This document shows, one piece after another, positions 11,291-22,022 of a stretch of DNA of 64,000 nucleotides; the stretch's first letter is position 1, and each line of letters begins with the position of its first letter. This DNA comes from Pomphorhynchus laevis. Lineage: Eukaryota > Acanthocephala > Palaeacanthocephala > Echinorhynchida > Pomphorhynchidae. The notes under the pieces were generated by a model that saw only the letters and a list, made by a program, of their open reading frames with translations, was not told the DNA's origin and did not search any database. Where the stretch lies: the NCBI GenBank assembly GCA_012934845.2, contig WNNJ02003583.1, forward strand, positions 62,001 through 126,000. Direction: 5' to 3'. The position numbers and the translations under genes are program-made.

Positions 11291-13190
11291 ATCATCATTT
11301 GGTCGGCTTCATAAATTATCCTCGTGTGAATTCTTTAATCCTAGATGCAGCACTGTACACTACAATCAGCGTAGGTGGACCTCATCAGCAGTGAGCCTAC
11401 GCCTACCTTTCGTGTTTCGGTCCTTTAATGATCTGCTGAAATTTTCCTCTGCTGCCTTTCTGTAAAAACAAACGATACAGTTTGTAAGGAAAACATTTCC
11501 ACTTGTGCAAACTGTACGTTGTTTCCGTCTTTTGTAACAAAAAGACGGAGATAGCACTACAGTTGCCGGAAACAACCGACAATCTGTCTTTTGAATTTTC
11601 TTGACAGGAAACCGGAATCTGCCAGGTTAATAGAATGAATAATTGCATACACGAGCGAGTATCATCATTTGGTCGGCTTCATAAATTATCCTCGTGTGAA
11701 TTCTTTAATCCTAGATGCAGCACTGTACACTACAATCAGCGTAGGTGGACCTCATCAGCAGTGAGCCTACGCCTACCTTTCGTGTTTCGGTCCTTTAATG
11801 ATCTGCTGAAATTTTCCTCTGCTGCCTTTCTGTAAAAACAAACGATACAGTTTGTAAGGAAAACATTTCCACTTGTGCAAACTGTACGTTGTTTCCGTCT
11901 TTTGTAACAAAAAGACGGAGATAGCACTACAGTTGCCGGAAACAACCGACAATCTGTCTTTTGAATTTTCTTGACAGGAAACCGGAATCTGCCAGGTTAA
12001 TAGAATGAATAATTGCATACACGAGCGAGTATCATCATTTGGTCGGCTTCATAAATTATCCTCGTGTGAATTCTTTAATCCTAGATGCAGCACTGTACAC
12101 TACAATCAGCGTAGGTGGACCTCATCAGCAGTGAGCCTACGCCTACCTTTCGTGTTTCGGTCCTTTAATGATCTGCTGAAATTTTCCTCTGCTGCCTTTC
12201 TGTAAAAACAAACGATACAGTTTGTAAGGAAAACATTTCCACTTGTGCAAACTGTACGTTGTTTCCGTCTTTTGTAACAAAAAGACGGAGATAGCACTAC
12301 AGTTGCCGGAAACAACCGACAATCTGTCTTTTGAATTTTCTTGACAGGAAACCGGAATCTGCCAGGTTAATAGAATGAATAATTGCATACACGAGCGAGT
12401 ATCATCATTTGGTCGGCTTCATAAATTATCCTCGTGTGAATTCTTTAATCCTAGATGCAGCACTGTACACTACAATCAGCGTAGGTGGACCTCATCAGCA
12501 GTGAGCCTACGCCTACCTTTCGTGTTTCGGTCCTTTAATGATCTGCTGAAATTTTCCTCTGCTGCCTTTCTGTAAAAACAAACGATACAGTTTGTAAGGA
12601 AAACATTTCCACTTGTGCAAACTGTACGTTGTTTCCGTCTTTTGTAACAAAAAGACGGAGATAGCACTACAGTTGCCGGAAACAACCGACAATCTGTCTT
12701 TTGAATTTTCTTGACAGGAAACCGGAATCTGCCAGGTTAATAGAATGAATAATTGCATACACGAGCGAGTATCATCATTTGGTCGGCTTCATAAATTATC
12801 CTCGTGTGAATTCTTTAATCCTAGATGCAGCACTGTACACTACAATCAGCGTAGGTGGACCTCATCAGCAGTGAGCCTACGCCTACCTTTCGTGTTTCGG
12901 TCCTTTAATGATCTGCTGAAATTTTCCTCTGCTGCCTTTCTGTAAAAACAAACGATACAGTTTGTAAGGAAAACATTTCCACTTGTGCAAACTGTACGTT
13001 GTTTCCGTCTTTTGTAACAAAAAGACGGAGATAGCACTACAGTTGCCGGAAACAACCGACAATCTGTCTTTTGAATTTTCTTGACAGGAAACCGGAATCT
13101 GCCAGGTTAATAGAATGAATAATTGCATACACGAGCGAGTATCATCATTTGGTCGGCTTCACAAATTATCCTCGTGTGAATTCTTTAATC
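11291..13190. repeat. Tandem array: five 370-bp units plus a 50-bp partial
   Basis: Units start at 11,291, 11,661, 12,031, 12,401 and 12,771, and a partial unit starts at 13,141. The full units appear identical to one another; the partial has one substitution. Each unit can fold into several hairpins: TCCGTCTTTT with AAAAGACGGA, TACAGTTTG with CAAACTGTA, and GCGTAGG with CCTACGC. The array lies between the stop codon of RLE-LINE D and that element's 3' terminal motif, so it sits in the LINE 3' UTR. Short open frames on both strands repeat with the unit and are not genes. Confidence 0.97.
11377..11423 (-). ncRNA. Hammerhead-like motif in each 370-bp unit
   Basis: On the minus strand each unit has GGACCGAAAC followed about 25 bases later by CTGATGAGGTCC. 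These contain the two conserved hammerhead core strands (CUGAUGA and GAAA) joined by a perfect GGUCC/GGACC stem II with the expected first G-C pair. The order is that of a permuted ribozyme whose open helix is stem II. Stems I and III are not convincing in the 25-base linker, so activity is unproven. The motif repeats every 370 bp. Confidence 0.45.
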
Positions 13191-13203
13191 ATAATAATAT
13201 GAG

Positions 13204-13217
13204 CCCATTTGCGGGTA
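13204..13217 (+). other. RLE-LINE 3' terminal motif (element D)
   Basis: CCCATTTGCGGGTA lies immediately after the 370-bp array. The motif also ends copy B (22,023-22,036), copy F (16,656-16,669) and an isolated 3' end (18,457-18,470). With a preceding A it can form the small hairpin ACCC-GGGT. Confidence 0.7.
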
Positions 13218-13405
13218 ATCCGTAAATTGTAATGGTCTGTTATCAATAAATTTTGATTATTAAAAAATATAATATTACATTAATATAATTAATTTAACAA
13301 ATTATAACATCTAATTTTGTTTCTGATAAATCATCTGTCATTTATTATTCCATTCATAAAAATTGAGTTTTATTTTCAATTTTTATAAATTTTATCGTTG
13401 TATAA
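13218..13405. other. AT-rich spacer
   Basis: Very AT-rich sequence between the end of LINE D and the 5' leader of LINE A. I see no gene or clear repeat in it. Confidence 0.6.
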
Positions 13406-13419
13406 ATAAATGAATAGAA

Positions 13420-16400
13420 TTCAGATTGACCACAAGTAGTCATCTAACATGGTGAGAGGTAAACCCTCTAGTGAGAGTATGTGTTGCCAATGTAATGGCC
13501 CCTCTGCTGTCTGTAAGGGATGCTGCTGCGCCAAGGCAAATAAATCGTGCGTAAACTGTCGCGCAGTTGGTTGCAAAAATAAACATACAAGACCTGTCCA
13601 AATAAACCACAATCTCAATGCAAACACCATTCCGACAAGAAGCGCATTGTTGACCGATTATCACATCCCTGCCATTACCATCGCGGACACGTCCGGTAGC
13701 AATCACTCATGCAATAAAAAATCAATAAATGAACTATATAACATAGTCATTCACTGGAGACCTAACCTGATCATTTGACCTCGATGTTCCGCTAGCAATG
13801 AGTTCATCAACATTTTAAGCAATTTTTACGATAGGGCAGCCGACGACGTCAAGCGTACTGAAGTCGAGCTACGAACTGCAACAATTTTTTCTCAATGTGT
13901 ACTGCAAAGAATTCCCTGCAGAAAAATCACTCTAATCCGTAAAACATTAGAACGCAGACTAGTATCCTGGAAGGCTAAAGATTTTGATGCAATTTTCGAA
14001 GAAGCACAGTTTATTCAAGACAACCTAAAGTTGCGACGTCCAACGAAGCGACTAAGCTGGATATCACAATACCAAAATCTCATGACAAAAGGCCGCATTA
14101 GAGCTGGAACATCGATTCTGTAAGATAGCCTCGAGTCTGGTGTTTTACTCCCTGACCATATTATAAATGGTGTTTCTGTGCTATCTTTGCTCGAGGACCT
14201 GCATCCCGATGCAATTTCAGCTCCTCCTGATGTGCTGTTATCGTCCCCATTTCCGGGTTCCGAAACCCATCACCCCTGCCGCTTCTACGCCTTAGATGAG
14301 ACATCTATTATTAGATCAAGCAGACAAATCAAAGGTGCAGCAGGTCCGTCTGGGCTTAATGCGGCGACTTGGTCACAAATGCTTGCAGATTTCGGCGCTG
14401 CTTCAAGCTCACTAGCCAAGGCCATAGCCAGGTTTGCTATTTTCGTCGCCACTGTAGAAATCCCGCCTGGCGCCCTCGATCCTTTTACTGCATGTCGTCT
14501 AGTCGCACTCGAAAAAAAGTCAGGAGGAGTTCGGCCAATTGGAATCTGCAATACCGTCAGACGTATCATTAATAGAGCGATCCTGGCTATAATTCGCAAC
14601 GATGTACAAGACGTGGCAGGAGTTACACAGCTAGGGGCCTCGCAAAGAGGTGGCATCGAATTGGCCATTGAGAAGCTAAAAACGAAATTGAACCTATCTT
14701 CCGATATGTGTATTATGACAATAGACGCTACGAATGCCTTCAACCGGATAAACCGTGCCGTGGCACTTCACAACATAACATATGTATATCCGGATCTCTC
14801 CTGTTAAGTGCGCAATATTTATTCTAGTCAATCTGAGCTTACAATTGGCGAAAACAGCATTTTCTCAGTCGAAGGGTTCACCCAAGGTGACCCATTTGCG
14901 ATGGCTGGATTTGCAATGACATCTCTTCCTCTTATCGAAACGATAAAACGCCAAGTACCATCCGTTTATTAGATATGGTATGCCGATGACACCAACTTTG
15001 TCAGACCACTGTATGTGTTGAGGCAAGTTTGGGATGCCTTTAAAACAGAGGGACCAAAATTCGGCTATTTTATTAACCCACACAAATCTAATATTCTGTC
15101 TTACTCTCCGATACATAATGATCTTCTCCCTGATTCTAGTATCAATTCAACAACAGCTGGCATATATGTTCTGGGAACCCCAATTGGCTTTGACGATTAC
15201 GAACAATCTTCTACCGCAATCATGTTTGCAAACTGGAAAGCTCTTGTCGAGCGTCTGACTATGGTGGCCAAAATCGACCCACACGTAGCCTACGCTGGCA
15301 TGGTTCACTCGATCCAGTCGAAATGGATTCGCATAATGCGCACGTGCCGCTCAGTCGACAAAGTGTGGTCCGACCTCGAAGAATTTATCAAATCACCATT
15401 GCTGCCTCTTCTGGCAACTTTCAAGCCAAACAAGGAGATGACGGATATTTTGTGCTCACCTCTTGAATTTGGAAGTATCGGGATAAACTCACCAACTTTC
15501 GTTGCCACACTTGAACAAGCATCAGCGACAATGTTGGTTTCCTCATATGTCGATGAGGTGACTGGCGACAACCTACGAGAAAAACAAAATGCAATCCTCC
15601 GCGAAATCACTCAATTCCGGTTCAATTCACGCCAAGAACGCGCCTCAAAGATTATTAGCAAACTAGCCACGGTCACCCAGAATTCCAGTAAACATGCAGC
15701 ACACCACGGTGCGTCTTTTTGGCTAAGCGCCTTACCACTGCGACAAGAACAATTCTATTTGTCAGCAAACGAATTTCACGACGCACTTAATGCACGGTAT
15801 GGCAGTATCGATCCTGAGATTGAAACGTGTACTTGTTACTGTGGCTCGAAGATCAATCTTCCCATGCACTATCATGCAAACATGGTGGTCTTCCGATTAT
15901 TCGCCATAACGCGGTCCGGGACACTATAGCATCAGCGCTAAGCCAAGTTGCTCACAACGTTGGGATTGAACCGGAGTTATCGAACGTTCCCGAGAGCACC
16001 CGCTTTGAAAATCCAGCGACTACTGCCAAACAATGTGCCCGTCTTGATATTGTCTGCTCCGGTTTACACGGATCTCGATTCGAGCGGACGTTCTTCGACG
16101 TCTATGTCTTTTCTTCTCATGCTCAATCGAACACAATACGCAGTCCTGACAACGCTTTCGATTATAACGAAAAAAGAAAAAAATCCAAGTACCTCGAAAG
16201 AATCCGAAGGATAGAAAACAGCTCCTTTATCCCGCTCGTCTTTTCAACATCAGGGGGTTTCGGCAAAGAAGCTAGTATGCTAGTAAAGACTATTGCGACC
16301 GCTTTAGCTCAACAAGGACACATACGCTACAGTGATATAGCTATTAGACTAAAAAGAAAAATAAACTTCGAACTTGCTGGGTCAATATCGGCCTGTCTCC

Positions 16401-16540
16401 GGAGTCCACGGTCAACACGAGGTAATCCCATGCGTAGTACATTCAAACACCCAGCCGACTCGTCTTCTTAGCTGTATCCAGTATCCAATTCAGCAGTTTA
16501 TTGTTCAACATTTTTGGAAAAAATATTATAATATTATAAA
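13420..16540 (+). mobile_element. RLE-LINE copy A
   Basis: It starts with a short leader (AATTCAGATTGACCACAAGT) also present upstream of copy B, runs through the N-terminal cysteine cluster, RT, knuckle and nuclease, and ends in a 3' UTR that stops short of the CCCATTTGCGGGTA terminus. The copy is near-identical to copy B at 22,023-25,170 in inverted orientation. It carries more breaks than B. Confidence 0.85.
13449..16471 (+). pseudogene. RLE-LINE A polyprotein, decayed
   Basis: The N-terminus is an unusual metallothionein-like cysteine cluster (CCQCNGPSAVCKGCCC, then CVNCRAVGCKN). Next comes RKTLERRLVSWKAKDFD, then RT motifs GAAGPSGLNAATW, VRPIGICNTVRRIINR, TIDATNAFNRINR, GFTQGDPFAMAGFAM and YADDTN, and then the nuclease ARLDIVCSG and TFFDVYVF with NEKRKKSKYLERI. 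In-frame stops at 13,776 (TGA) and 14,121 (TAA) are shared with copy B. Further stops at about 14,806 and 14,970 and a frameshift near 15,860 are private to A. It is not functional. Confidence 0.85.
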
Positions 16541-16655
16541 AAATATTATTTTTTATACTCCAGTACTCATTTTCGGAAAAACAAAATCTTTTGTTTATTA
16601 TAATAATAAATCTTTCTTTTTAAAAGATAATTTTTTTATTATTAAATACATATTA
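16541..16655. other. AT-rich stretch
   Basis: Low-complexity AT sequence between LINE A and LINE F. It partly mirrors 18,471-18,555 on the other side of F, which extends the inverted symmetry around F. Confidence 0.5.
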
Positions 16656-18110
16656 TACCCGCAAATGGGCATTAGTTCAACGATACAAATCATTGTCTAC
16701 AATTTCTTCTGAGAAAACCTGATTTAAGCTGTTTAACTCAGTTCCGTCCGACTGTATTGCACCGTTCTTGCGTAAACGTGGGGCTCGTAAACATGCTGAG
16801 GCGGAGCGGGCTATTTCAATGGATATTTTCCTTTTGATCCGAGTGAGCGTTTCGGCGTATTCTGCATTCGTTCGGCGAGAGATTGCACCAGAAAGGGTTT
16901 CAGTAACTGGATTGCCTGATCCTTCAATCCACTAGATGAAGATAAACGAACGGAATGAATGTCCCTCGTTCCACCTTTATTATGCTTTCATTGTATTTAG
17001 ACAATTTTCGTTGTTCATTGTACTGAAAATTTGCTTCGAGAGATCTAGAGCTACTGGCCTGAGCAAAAACCGAAAAGTTTAAGCGACAAGTTGTAAAAGC
17101 TTCTAGCTGAATGGGTTCCACTGACTCAGTTGCTAGCCTTATCGCAAATGAAGCAAGGGACCGTGCTAAATTTATCGAGTCCTGTCCAAATTTCGTTAAC
17201 ATGTGCCTCCAGCTGAGTGCGTCCAGGCCAGATGGACCAGCTCCACCTTGAGTTCGCTTGCAAGCACGAATAATACATTGATCGTCCAACATGAAATATC
17301 GGCTAGTTTGATGAGTAACTGTTCCAGGTAAGTAATCGGAGAGTAATGCACTATGCATCATAGGTGCTGCTTGAGGATGAAGATCAGATAGTGCTTCCCT
17401 AACGGACTTGCCGTTTATGCATTCGTCGGGTGATAGCATTCGGGATAGAGTTTCACCTTCCAAAATGGACGTACTTGCGGCCAACCGTCCACGAGTCACT
17501 AAATTTCGATAGCGCTTAGTCCAATCCATATCATTCTTGTCATTCCGCAAAGATCTTTCACTCTGCAGATAGTTTGCCTCGCTGTACAGTTCGCCTATTT
17601 TCCCAGATTCCCAAAGTGCTAGTCTGCGCTCTAAGGTTTTTCTTACTATCCCAATTCTCGAAGTTTGTAATCTCTGCAAAATACAATGAGAAAATACTGT
17701 TGCCTTTATCAATGAAAAATTTGCATCCATCCCATTGCTTGCAACGCACGAATAGAAAGATGTCAGTATCTTGATGACTATACGACTAGCATTACACGCT
17801 GGTAACATCAATAAGTTGGGACGCCATTGGATGACATGATCATAAACTTGTCTCATAGATAAGACTTCGGTAAGCGAAGATTTAGGTATGTTCATTACGG
17901 ATTAAGTAGCTGTGAAGTTAATAGAAGGGTTACCTGCAACCTTATTAATTTTAGTTGACTGAGAGGCAGAATCTGAACATCCATCGTAAGGATTCGCATG
18001 AACAATTTCCATTTTAGAAGAATTCAGACAATCAGAAGCTCGACAATTTGTGCATTTTCTATTGTTTTTTCGCACATTTGCAACCCTTACAGCGAGCTGC
18101 AGGACCATTA
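16656..18110 (-). mobile_element. RLE-LINE copy F, internal deletion derivative
   Basis: Minus-strand LINE with an N-terminal cysteine cluster remnant (KCTNCRASDCLN near 18,050), the RT beginning (GGAGPSGLDALSWRHML) and the C-terminal end (YNEQRKLSKYNESIIKVE), but most of the RT and the nuclease core are missing. Its 3' UTR ends in the shared terminal motif at 16,656-16,669. The last 110 bases are mirrored at 18,365-18,486. Confidence 0.8.
16924..17895 (-). pseudogene. RLE-LINE F fused remnant protein (323 codons)
   Basis: The frame runs from MNIPKSSLTEVLSM through RKTLERRLALWESGKIGEL and GAGPSGLDALSWRHML to FTTCRLNFSVFAQASSSRSL. At that point it passes straight from the RT finger region into the C-terminal segment YNEQRKLSKYNESIIKVE. 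About 1.7 kb is missing compared with copies A and B, yet the frame stays open across the join. No RT active site or nuclease core remains, so it cannot reverse-transcribe. It could move only with help from an intact relative. Confidence 0.75.
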
Positions 18111-18246
18111 CAAGTGCAGCAGAGTCGCATTGATGAAGTTTTTCCTCGGACCATTTAGCAAGGACCTTGCTCTTCCCATTGAATCGTTCAGTGTAAGTAG
18201 TTATTAATTAGCAGCTAAGAATTTCAAACTGAAAATGTTTCGACGC

Positions 18247-18317
18247 TCTGAAAATCCTTCTATTACAGGTCTGCTATTCTTTTCGATCTGAAAATCCTTC
18301 TATTACAGGTCTGCTAT
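18247..18317. repeat. 31-bp direct repeat, two copies 40 bp apart
   Basis: A sequence beginning TCTGAAAATCCTTCTATTAC occurs at 18,247-18,277 and 18,287-18,317. Nothing else is recognised in 18,200-18,360. Confidence 0.85.
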
Positions 18318-18364
18318 GACTGTATTTATGTATGTTTATTAGAAACCAAAATTTTTTAAGGTCA

Positions 18365-18470
18365 AAAAATACAGTCGGACGGAACTAAGTTAAACAGCTT
18401 GAATCAGGTTTTCTCAGAAGAAATTGTAGACAATGATTTGTATCGTTGAACTAATGCCCATTTGCGGGTA
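18365..18470 (+). mobile_element. Isolated RLE-LINE 3' end
   Basis: About 105 bases matching the end of copy F in the opposite orientation, from ACAGTCGGACGGAACTAAGT to the terminal CCCATTTGCGGGTA. With F it forms a pair of inverted 3' ends enclosing 16.7-18.4 kb. Confidence 0.8.
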
Positions 18471-18556
18471 TAATATGTATTTAAAAATAAAAAAATTATT
18501 ATTAATAAAAAAGCAAAATTTTTTTTAAAAGATACTCTAAAAAAAATAAATTAAAA

Positions 18557-19230
18557 GATACCGCTTCCACGAAGTCCTATCGTGGAAGCAGTATCGCAGT
18601 TTGAGTCATCAAGAATTTTAACGTCCACCTACTCAAAAGATTTGAGTTTTTCTGAATTAATTGATGCCCAACATGAGGCTAAAGCGCTCAGGATATACGA
18701 ATATTCGAATTTACCACTAAAGATGTTGCACTTTATCTGGGATGTTCAAAAAGAAACCTAAATTGTCTCCTGTAAGTGGCGTATACCGCATTCCTTGCCA
18801 AGATTGTGACGCGGGCTATGTAGGACAAACCTGACAAACATTCTCCAAGCGCATTTATCAGCATCAATATGCGCTAAAACGGGGTGACTCCTCGTCTGCC
18901 ATTGTCAACCACGTCCTATCGACCGATCATGGGATTGACTTTGGAAAAGCTAAGATTATCTGTGTTGAAAACAACTTACAACGTCGTCTTATAAAAGAAT
19001 CAATTTTAATAAATTGCGAAGCGAATCCGATGGCCGGAAATAAGTCTAACTGGTCACTACGATTACCAGTATCGCATGAAATTGTGGACGGTATCACGTA
19101 AACAAATGGACTTCTTCCGTGGTATTCCTATTATAAAACTTGTATCTCTGTACTGTCATTTTAATTCTGTTTGATATTTTTAATTTGTTGACAAGGACCG
19201 TTTGGTCGAAAGCTCCAACAAAAAACTTTT
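18557..19230 (+). mobile_element. Classical Penelope-like element, 3' fragment with GIY-YIG nuclease
   Basis: It starts with a strong hairpin (GCTTCCACGA with TCGTGGAAGC, 18,563-18,589). The end of the RT domain follows (FSELIDAQHEAKALRIYEYS), then a GIY-YIG nuclease: GVYRIPCQDCDAGYVGQT, SKRIYQHQYALKRGD, VNHVLSTDHGIDF and RRLIKESILIN. Nuclease after RT is the classical Penelope/Poseidon order. At least one stop (TGA after VGQT) breaks the frame. The 3' UTR holds a decayed hammerhead at 19,182-19,224. Confidence 0.82.
19182..19224 (+). ncRNA. Decayed minimal hammerhead motif of the Penelope-like element
   Basis: Reads TTGACAA, then stem GACC with loop GTTT and GGTC, then GAAAGCTC, then CAACAAA. 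The layout matches the minimal type I hammerhead known in Penelope-like elements: core strand, 4-bp stem II, GAAA, almost no stem III, and a CUC cleavage triplet. The core CUGAUGA reads UUGACAA here; the changes at positions 3 and 8 are both transitions and should abolish cleavage. Confidence 0.5.
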
Positions 19231-19288
19231 AAAACTTTTTCACAAGTCGATAATGAATAATCGATACAACAATCTAATCAAAGACTTC

Positions 19289-19528
19289 TAATTTAATCTA
19301 TATTTATACCCTTTTGATAGCAGCTTTCTTAATTCACAATTTTCAATTTATTCTAGATTATGGGTATATATATTCATTTATTTTATAAAAACTAAGACTT
19401 TTACAATTGCATTTTGTTTCCATTATGTTTCTAATATTATCGTTACATATTGATTTTAATTCTTTATTATAATTACAAATTTTTCGTCCTAACGGTGGTA
19501 GGAGTTTATACCTTATTTTAGGAATCTG
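19289..19528 (-). mobile_element. Naiad-like PLE fragment
   Basis: The minus strand encodes PKIRYKLLPPLGRKICNYN and KCNCKSLSFYKINEYI, which match the linker region before the RT of the Naiad-like copies at 27.9 and 29.6 kb. It directly abuts CR1-4. Confidence 0.8.
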
Positions 19529-19529
19529 A

Positions 19530-22020
19530 TTTTGCTCCTGGGTGACTTCAATATCCCCCAAATAGACTGGAAAAATAGTCATTCACGACCAATTCACGGA
19601 ATTGGGAAAGTACTGAGTGACTTTCTGTTACTCGAGATGCTACTAGTTCAACATATTAAAGAACCTACTTGTGTGATAGGGACGCCTTCTATACTCGATT
19701 TGGTCTTTACTAAGTGTTTGGGTGACGTTTCAGGTGTTCGTTATGACTCACCAATTGACAATAGCGATCACTGTGTACTCTCTATGCGATTGTCGCTGTT
19801 CAACAGGGCCTCACAAAACTCTAATTTTAAAAAACGTTGTTGGGTAGGTGTTGATGCTAGTCAACTAGCTGCAAGCTTCCCAAAAGGTATCTGTGATAGT
19901 TTTCGTATCCACTTCGGTTTGGAGGTTCCTGTAGTCTTTGATCTGCTCCATGATAAATTGATGCGAATTTCTGATATCTTTGCTTCGCTACGTGCCTGCA
20001 AGTCCAAGCATGGACATCCTCCTTGGTTCGACAGAGAGCTTCTTGATGCTATAAGATCCCGCAACAAATTGTGGAAAGAATTTAGGCGTTCTCCTACTTC
20101 AAAACGTGCCTACATCGACTCTCGGAACTTATGCAATCGGCTAAAATTTCAGAAACGCTATTCGTACGAAGATAGTATCGCCAGGGATGCATCTTTGAAT
20201 CATAGGAGGTTTTGGTCTTATGTAAGAAACAACAGAACACTTGTCGCCACAATTAGCTCAATTCAAACGCCAACTGAAACTTTGACCGATCCGTCTCAAA
20301 TCGCCCAACATTTAGCTGATGGCTTCTTGGTACAGGCTTTGACATCTAACAAACTGCATGACTTTAGTTGGAAGTATGTTCCGGTTGCTCATCGGTGTTG
20401 TGTTCGTCCACTCAGAGTGGATGAGGTGTTGAACGAGGTTATGAAGCTCGATTCGTTTACATCTCCGGGACCAGACAATATTGCCACCTTCCTCGTCAAA
20501 TCCCTAGCGAACAAACTGAGCAATGATTTAACTATGTTTTTCAGATACAGCTTAGACACATCTTGGATTCCTGACAGTTGAAAGTGTGCAATTGTGGTGC
20601 CTATTCCCAAAAAGCATCCTGCTAGCTTTTGCGCGGACTTTCGGCCCATTAGCTTGACTAGCGTATTCTGCAAACTTTTAGAAAGAATCATTGCTAGTAG
20701 AATCAGGGATCATTTGGATCGTAATCACATATTGGTTGAATCTCAACATGGTTTCAGGATCGGACGTTCATGCCTTACTAACCTACCAACTGCGCGTGAA
20801 AAATAGGCTGATGCTCTGGGGGCTGGGTTTCAGGTTCATACAGTATTCCTTGATTTTTCGAAAGCTTTTGATAGGGTACCACACGACGGCATAGTGTCTT
20901 TACTGTATCACTATAGACTTCATTCATATATTTGTGAGTGGGTCAGGGAATTTCTATCGAATTGGTCTTTCCGAGTTTGTGTGGGGTGTGTGTTTTCTTA
21001 TTCGGTAAATATTAATTCTGGCGTACCGCAGGGATCAGTCCTTGGCCCACTGCTCTTTATAATCTTCATTAATGATCTGCTACTCCGCTTATCATGCTCT
21101 CATCTAGCGTTTGCAGACGATCTAAAGATTTGGTCGATCATTAGAAGTCCTGCTGATCGAGTATCGTTATAAAACGATCAAAACTCTATGATCAAGTGGT
21201 GCGATTCTACCGGACTACGGTTGAATGTTGATAAATGTGTCCCGTGCAACTAGGTCGCCCTATTAAAACTCTAAGGTACTTTATTGGAGATATGGTCTTA
21301 AAGGAAGTGTCTCATCATAAGGATTTAGGGATTATTGTCCATAGATCCTTGAAAACAAAGTTGAACACCGAATTCTTTCTAGGTAAAGTTACTAGGGCGT
21401 TATATTGTATTAAAAATGCATTCCTCAGGTTAAGCTGTCATATGTTCAAGAGGTTATTCATCTCCATCGTCAGGCCACACTTGGAGTACTGCATTCAGGC
21501 TTGTTTCCCTGTCACTAAGCAAGAACTATTAGACCTGGAGTCTATTCTTAGGCGCGGATCGAGGCTCTGTATTGGCTTAAGTGGTATTGACTATTATGTA
21601 CGTCTAAGTCGTATTGGGATGTTGTCGGTACGTGAGAGGTTCATATCCTTGGAAATGCTATGTCTATGGCATATGTCGAAGGATGTGGTAGGTTATCCCA
21701 CGATGTAATCACTAGGCGGGTAGATCAGTTGCGGGGACATAGAAGAGTCTTGTATAAATTTAGATTTGGCAGATTACCAAAAGTGTATAGACTCACAAGG
21801 AGAGGAATTAACATGTGGAATTCGTTGCCTGAGGAAGTCGTTGCAGCCCCCAGTTTGAGAACGTTTAAATCACGATGCTACAAATGGATACATGAACAAT
21901 GCCGCCATTCAACACTACCAGCTTTTTTTATTTTTTTGTGGACTCTGCCTGAATAGCCTTTTGGCTTTGGTATGTATTTTTTTAAACGGAAAATTTGTTT
22001 TAGTAAAGCATACAATCAAG
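19530..22020 (+). mobile_element. CR1-type LINE, copy CR1-4 (5' truncated)
   Basis: It begins inside the endonuclease domain (LLLGDFNIPQIDW), continues through the RT, and ends in a 3' UTR where GCCTTTTGGC can form a small hairpin. It then meets the 3' terminal motif of LINE B at 22,023. It is more diverged from CR1-1 than CR1-2 is. Confidence 0.85.
19532..21956 (+). pseudogene. CR1-4 ORF2 remnant
   Basis: Endonuclease tail (LLGDFNIPQIDW, then NSDHCVLSMRL), then the RT: FRPISLTSVFCKLLERII, QHGFRIGRSCLTNL, LDFSKAFDRVPHD, SGVPQGSVLGPLLFIIFIND and catalytic FADDLKIW. The C-terminal NMWNSLPEEVV segment is typical of CR1. Stops fall at 20,579 (TGA), 20,803 (TAG) and about 21,170, with frame changes near 21,235 and 21,700. 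The 5' part of the endonuclease is absent. It is inactive. Confidence 0.85.
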
Positions 22021-22022
22021 GT

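Larger units (their letters stand above)
4740..13217 (+). mobile_element. RLE-LINE copy D, split by Gypsy-1
   Basis: RT half at 4,759-6,215, nuclease half at 10,095-11,245, then a 3' UTR with five 370-bp repeats and the 3' terminal motif CCCATTTGCGGGTA at 13,204-13,217. Gypsy-1 separates the halves. The LINE reading resumes as AYQHQQTYLFRTY directly after it, and the flanking 5-mers CAAAG and CATAG look like a target duplication with one change. The N-terminal cysteine cluster seen in copies A, B and F is missing, so D is 5' truncated. Confidence 0.8.

Noticed and set aside
11291-11660. U2 snRNA, 5S rRNA or spliced-leader gene in the 370-bp unit (considered because Utopia elements can target U2 genes)
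   Set aside because: I find none of the conserved U2 or 5S sequence, and no clear leader-donor pattern.
11366-13128. Repeating open frames of 66-81 codons on both strands of the 370-bp array
   Set aside because: They recur only because the unit repeats, overlap on both strands, and show no domain or family resemblance.
11291-13190. CRISPR array
   Set aside because: Units are directly adjacent with no unique spacers, and the genome is eukaryotic.
16645-18486. A DNA transposon with 110-bp terminal inverted repeats
   Set aside because: The inverted repeats are LINE 3' ends, including the coding C-terminus, and no transposase lies between them. The foldback possibility is kept as a finding.
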